Below, piece by piece: positions 5,143 through 6,695 of a DNA stretch of 6,695 nucleotides (its first letter is position 1; each line of letters begins with the position of its first letter). The notes below the pieces were generated by a model that was not told where the DNA came from, ran no database searches, and worked only from the letters and a program-made list of their open reading frames with translations. Position numbers and translations under genes: made by a program. Source of the stretch: Candidatus Bipolaricaulota bacterium (GTDB lineage: Bacteria; Bipolaricaulota; Bipolaricaulia; M55B111); NCBI GenBank assembly GCA_018334595.1, contig JAGXLQ010000073.1, forward strand, positions 1 through 6,695. Direction: 5' to 3'.

Positions 5143-6226
5143 TATTACCTCCGTTTTCTTTGCTGTGTTCTTTTGCTATCGCCTTTACCCCTTGTGCCCT
5201 GTCCTTCTTCATCACCAACAGGGCTCCCCTGGTGTTGGCCACGACCAGGTCGTCAACTCCCAGCAGGACTACAGGTTTTTCGTTACCGCTGTAAACAAGG
5301 TTGTTGGCTGAATCATGAAATTCAACCTTACCGAGTCGGTTGTTGTCGTCTTCAACCTGGTCCAGAACTAGCCCCAGGCTCGGCCAGTCTCCGAGGTCAC
5401 TCCATCCAATTGAAGCGGGGATAACTGCCTTGTCACCAGCCTTCTCCATCAAGCCGTAGTCAATGGATACGGGGGAGAATTCTTCGTACTCCCCTGTAAG
5501 GACCTCCCTTTCCGCTTGGGTACCCACGCTATCCGCTATCCTGTTTAGCCCCGCGTGGAGATCGGGTAGGTGTTCTGTTAACCCGTCGATCAGCCTATCG
5601 GTACGCCAGACAAACGTTCCACTGTTCCAGAAGTAGTCACCGCTCTCGACAAAGGACTTTGCCGTCTCCCTATCGGGCTTCTCGGTAAAACCCTCAGCCC
5701 TTCTCCCGGGCTTAAACCCTGGGATATAATCTCCTCCGCGGATGTACCCATAACCAGTTGCCGGACGAGTCGGCTCGATACCGAGGGTTACGTATTCGCC
5801 CCGCTCGTACGCCATCTCGGCGCCAAACGAAAGTATATCCCGAAATCTCTCGTCCTTGGTAATCAGGTGGTCTGCGGGCGAAACAATCATCACGGAGTCT
5901 TCCGGGTTCAGGCCAAGATATCTCTCCGCGTAAACCGCGGACAGCCCGATACACGGAGCGGTATTTTTTCCCATCGGCTCCTCGATGACGTTCCCTTCGG
6001 GAAGCGAGGGCAAACACTCCCTCGCAAGCTTACCCTGCCCTTGCCCGGTAACTACGAGTACGTTCTCTCGAGGCACCAGAGGCTCTATCCGTTTGAAGGT
6101 CCTGGTTAACAGAGACTCGCCACCTAGGTCGATAAACTGTTTCGGCCTCCTTCGTGTGCTCAGCGGCCACAATCTCGTCCCCTGGCCACCGGCCATTATC
6201 ACGGCATATACTGTATAGTCAGACAT
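5132..6226 (-). CDS. manC: Mannose-1-phosphate guanylyltransferase
   Basis: Makes GDP-mannose from mannose-1-phosphate and GTP, the donor for mannosylated glycans and the precursor of GDP-fucose and related sugars. The 364 residues give a Rossmann-type nucleotidyltransferase domain (about 5-285) plus a short beta-helix-like C-terminal domain. This is the short single-function form, without the phosphomannose isomerase domain fused in longer bacterial ManC/AlgA proteins. Motifs seen: VIMAGGQGTRLWPLSTRRRPKQF (9-31) for GTP and metal, EEPMGKNTAPCIGL (82-95), SPADHLI (116-122), TGYGYI (157-162), TEKPD (181-185), FWNSGTFVWR (199-208), SIDYGLMEK (254-262) and GWSDLGDWPSL (274-284). Start: ATG 6226 with GAGGAGGT 4 nt upstream. 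It is the first gene of a two-gene operon with the PGI/PMI, which supplies the isomerase function that the fused enzymes carry. The mutase that links their products is not in this window. Confidence 0.95.
   Translation of the reverse strand: MSDYTVYAVIMAGGQGTRLWPLSTRRRPKQFIDLGGESLLTRTFKRIEPLVPRENVLVVTGQGQGKLARECLPSLPEGNVIEEPMGKNTAPCIGLSAVYAERYLGLNPEDSVMIVSPADHLITKDERFRDILSFGAEMAYERGEYVTLGIEPTRPATGYGYIRGGDYIPGFKPGRRAEGFTEKPDRETAKSFVESGDYFWNSGTFVWRTDRLIDGLTEHLPDLHAGLNRIADSVGTQAEREVLTGEYEEFSPVSIDYGLMEKAGDKAVIPASIGWSDLGDWPSLGLVLDQVEDDNNRLGKVEFHDSANNLVYSGNEKPVVLLGVDDLVVANTRGALLVMKKDRAQGVKAIAKEHSKENGGNNDT
5147..5152 (-). promoter_or_regulatory. Shine-Dalgarno site of PGI/PMI inside manC
   Basis: GGAGGT on the minus strand, 4 nt before ATG 5142. 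It is read as Gly-Gly codons (ENGGNNDT) at the end of the guanylyltransferase. Ribosomes finishing manC at 5132 end just past this start, which favours coupled translation of the two genes. Confidence 0.8.
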
Positions 6227-6250
6227 TGTTACCTCCTCAAGAAGTAGGGT

Positions 6251-6272
6251 TTTATAACATTCAAATTATAAA
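6251..6272. repeat. AT-rich inverted repeat over the manC -10 region
   Basis: On the minus strand, TTTATAA, 8 bp, then TTATAAA: two perfect 7-bp arms in a 22-bp site. The first arm contains most of the -10 box and the second lies just past the expected transcription start (about 6258). The position suits an operator. The AT-rich composition makes a chance match fairly likely. Confidence 0.35.
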
Positions 6273-6293
6273 TATCACGGAGTATGCATCCAA
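6265..6293 (-). promoter_or_regulatory. Promoter of the manC-PGI/PMI operon
   Basis: On the minus strand, TTGGAT (6293-6288), a 17-bp spacer, then a perfect TATAAT (6270-6265). The -35 box is poor (3/6) but spacing is ideal. The predicted start near 6258 leaves a leader of about 31 nt with a strong ribosome binding site. It lies in the 105-bp gap after the outer-membrane protein gene, so the operon need not depend on transcription from upstream. Confidence 0.55.
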
Positions 6294-6331
6294 CGGCTCG
6301 TAGTAACTGAAAAACTCTTTTTGGTCTTCCC

Positions 6332-6695
6332 TTAAAAGTCGACCTTGAGACCGGTCGAACCGAAGAAGCTAAAGTAACTCTCCCCCGATTCCTCCAGGCC
6401 CCAGTTGAGGCCTGAGGTAAACGACAGCCCCCATCTACCCAGAAAGGGGTAATTGGCCGTGGCCTTGGAGGTAAGGTCCAGGCCTCCAGTACCCGGTACG
6501 TACTCAGCATCCACGCTCAACTGTGGCGTCAGATCGTCCATTGCCTTCCAGTTGATTACGTCCGAGACAGTATAGGAAAAGCCCTTCTCCTCCTTGTAGT
6601 TGATGCCAAACTTTAGCTCATTGGTTAGGGAGGATATTGGTTGCCAACTCGCAGTCAGGCCTACCTTGCCCGACAGCTTCGTCTTGCTTCCGTAG
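6332..6695 (-). CDS. Probable outer-membrane beta-barrel protein, C-terminal part
   Basis: The frame stays open to the window edge, so the ATG at 6541 is internal and the true start lies outside. The 120 visible residues are a series of short strands with alternating polar and hydrophobic or aromatic residues, separated by polar turns: TKLSGKVGLTASWQP, NELKFGINYKEEKGFSYTVSD, PQLSVDAEYVPGTGGLDLTSKATANYPF, GRWGLSFTSGLNWG and YFSFFGSTGLKVDF. The last strand ends in a terminal Phe, the usual recognition signal for BAM-dependent insertion of outer-membrane barrels. No specific family is recognisable, so substrate or function cannot be given. It is the main evidence in the window for a diderm cell. 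The stop is TAA at 6334-6332. A weak AAAAA-GAG-TTTTT dyad follows on this strand but does not look like a good terminator. Confidence 0.65.
   Translation of the reverse strand, partial: YGSKTKLSGKVGLTASWQPISSLTNELKFGINYKEEKGFSYTVSDVINWKAMDDLTPQLSVDAEYVPGTGGLDLTSKATANYPFLGRWGLSFTSGLNWGLEESGESYFSFFGSTGLKVDF

Noticed and set aside
6311..6323. AAAAA-GAG-TTTTT dyad between the outer-membrane gene and manC as a terminator
   Set aside because: The stem is only A-T pairs with no GC-rich part, which does not fit an intrinsic terminator.

Overview
The window looks like chromosomal DNA of a diderm (outer-membrane) bacterium. Shine-Dalgarno sites are strong (GAGGAGGT, GGAGGT), every inferred promoter is of the sigma-70 type, a c-di-GMP synthase is present, and the right-hand end carries the C-terminus of a probable outer-membrane beta-barrel. 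GC content appears to be around one half and many of the proteins look acidic. An archaeal-type bifunctional phosphoglucose/phosphomannose isomerase and a KptA homologue point to a deep-branching or uncultured lineage rather than a well-known model group, but I cannot name the taxon from this sequence. I see no insertion sequence, phage gene, CRISPR array, tRNA or rRNA, and no stretch over 300 bases without a gene.

Layout. Plus strand, left: the 3' four-fifths of purA (adenylosuccinate synthetase, AMP synthesis) is followed by a separately promoted PAS-GAF-GGDEF diguanylate cyclase. Its stop codon overlaps that of kptA (RNA 2'-phosphotransferase), which converges on it from the minus strand. 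All remaining genes are on the minus strand, in three apparent transcription units. The first is kptA alone, with its own promoter at 3063-3090. The second is a 111-residue basic protein of unknown function followed 27 bp later by a GAF-fold free methionine-R-sulfoxide reductase, behind a promoter with a perfect TATAAT and a 12-bp perfect palindrome at about +3 to +14. The third is a mannose-1-phosphate guanylyltransferase overlapping by 11 bp a bifunctional PGI/PMI, behind another TATAAT promoter. Upstream of that lies the end of the outer-membrane protein gene.

How the genes work together. The clearest metabolic unit is the GDP-mannose pair. The PGI/PMI makes mannose-6-phosphate from fructose-6-phosphate, and the guanylyltransferase converts mannose-1-phosphate to GDP-mannose. 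The phosphomannomutase needed between them is not in the window. The product would feed glycan synthesis at the cell envelope. The diguanylate cyclase has an intact active site and an inhibitory I-site. KptA has all its apparent catalytic residues but no visible RNA-processing partner. No single undescribed multi-gene system stands out. The least explained items are the 111-residue protein, the orphan kptA, and the inverted repeats lying at the inferred transcription starts of three promoters.
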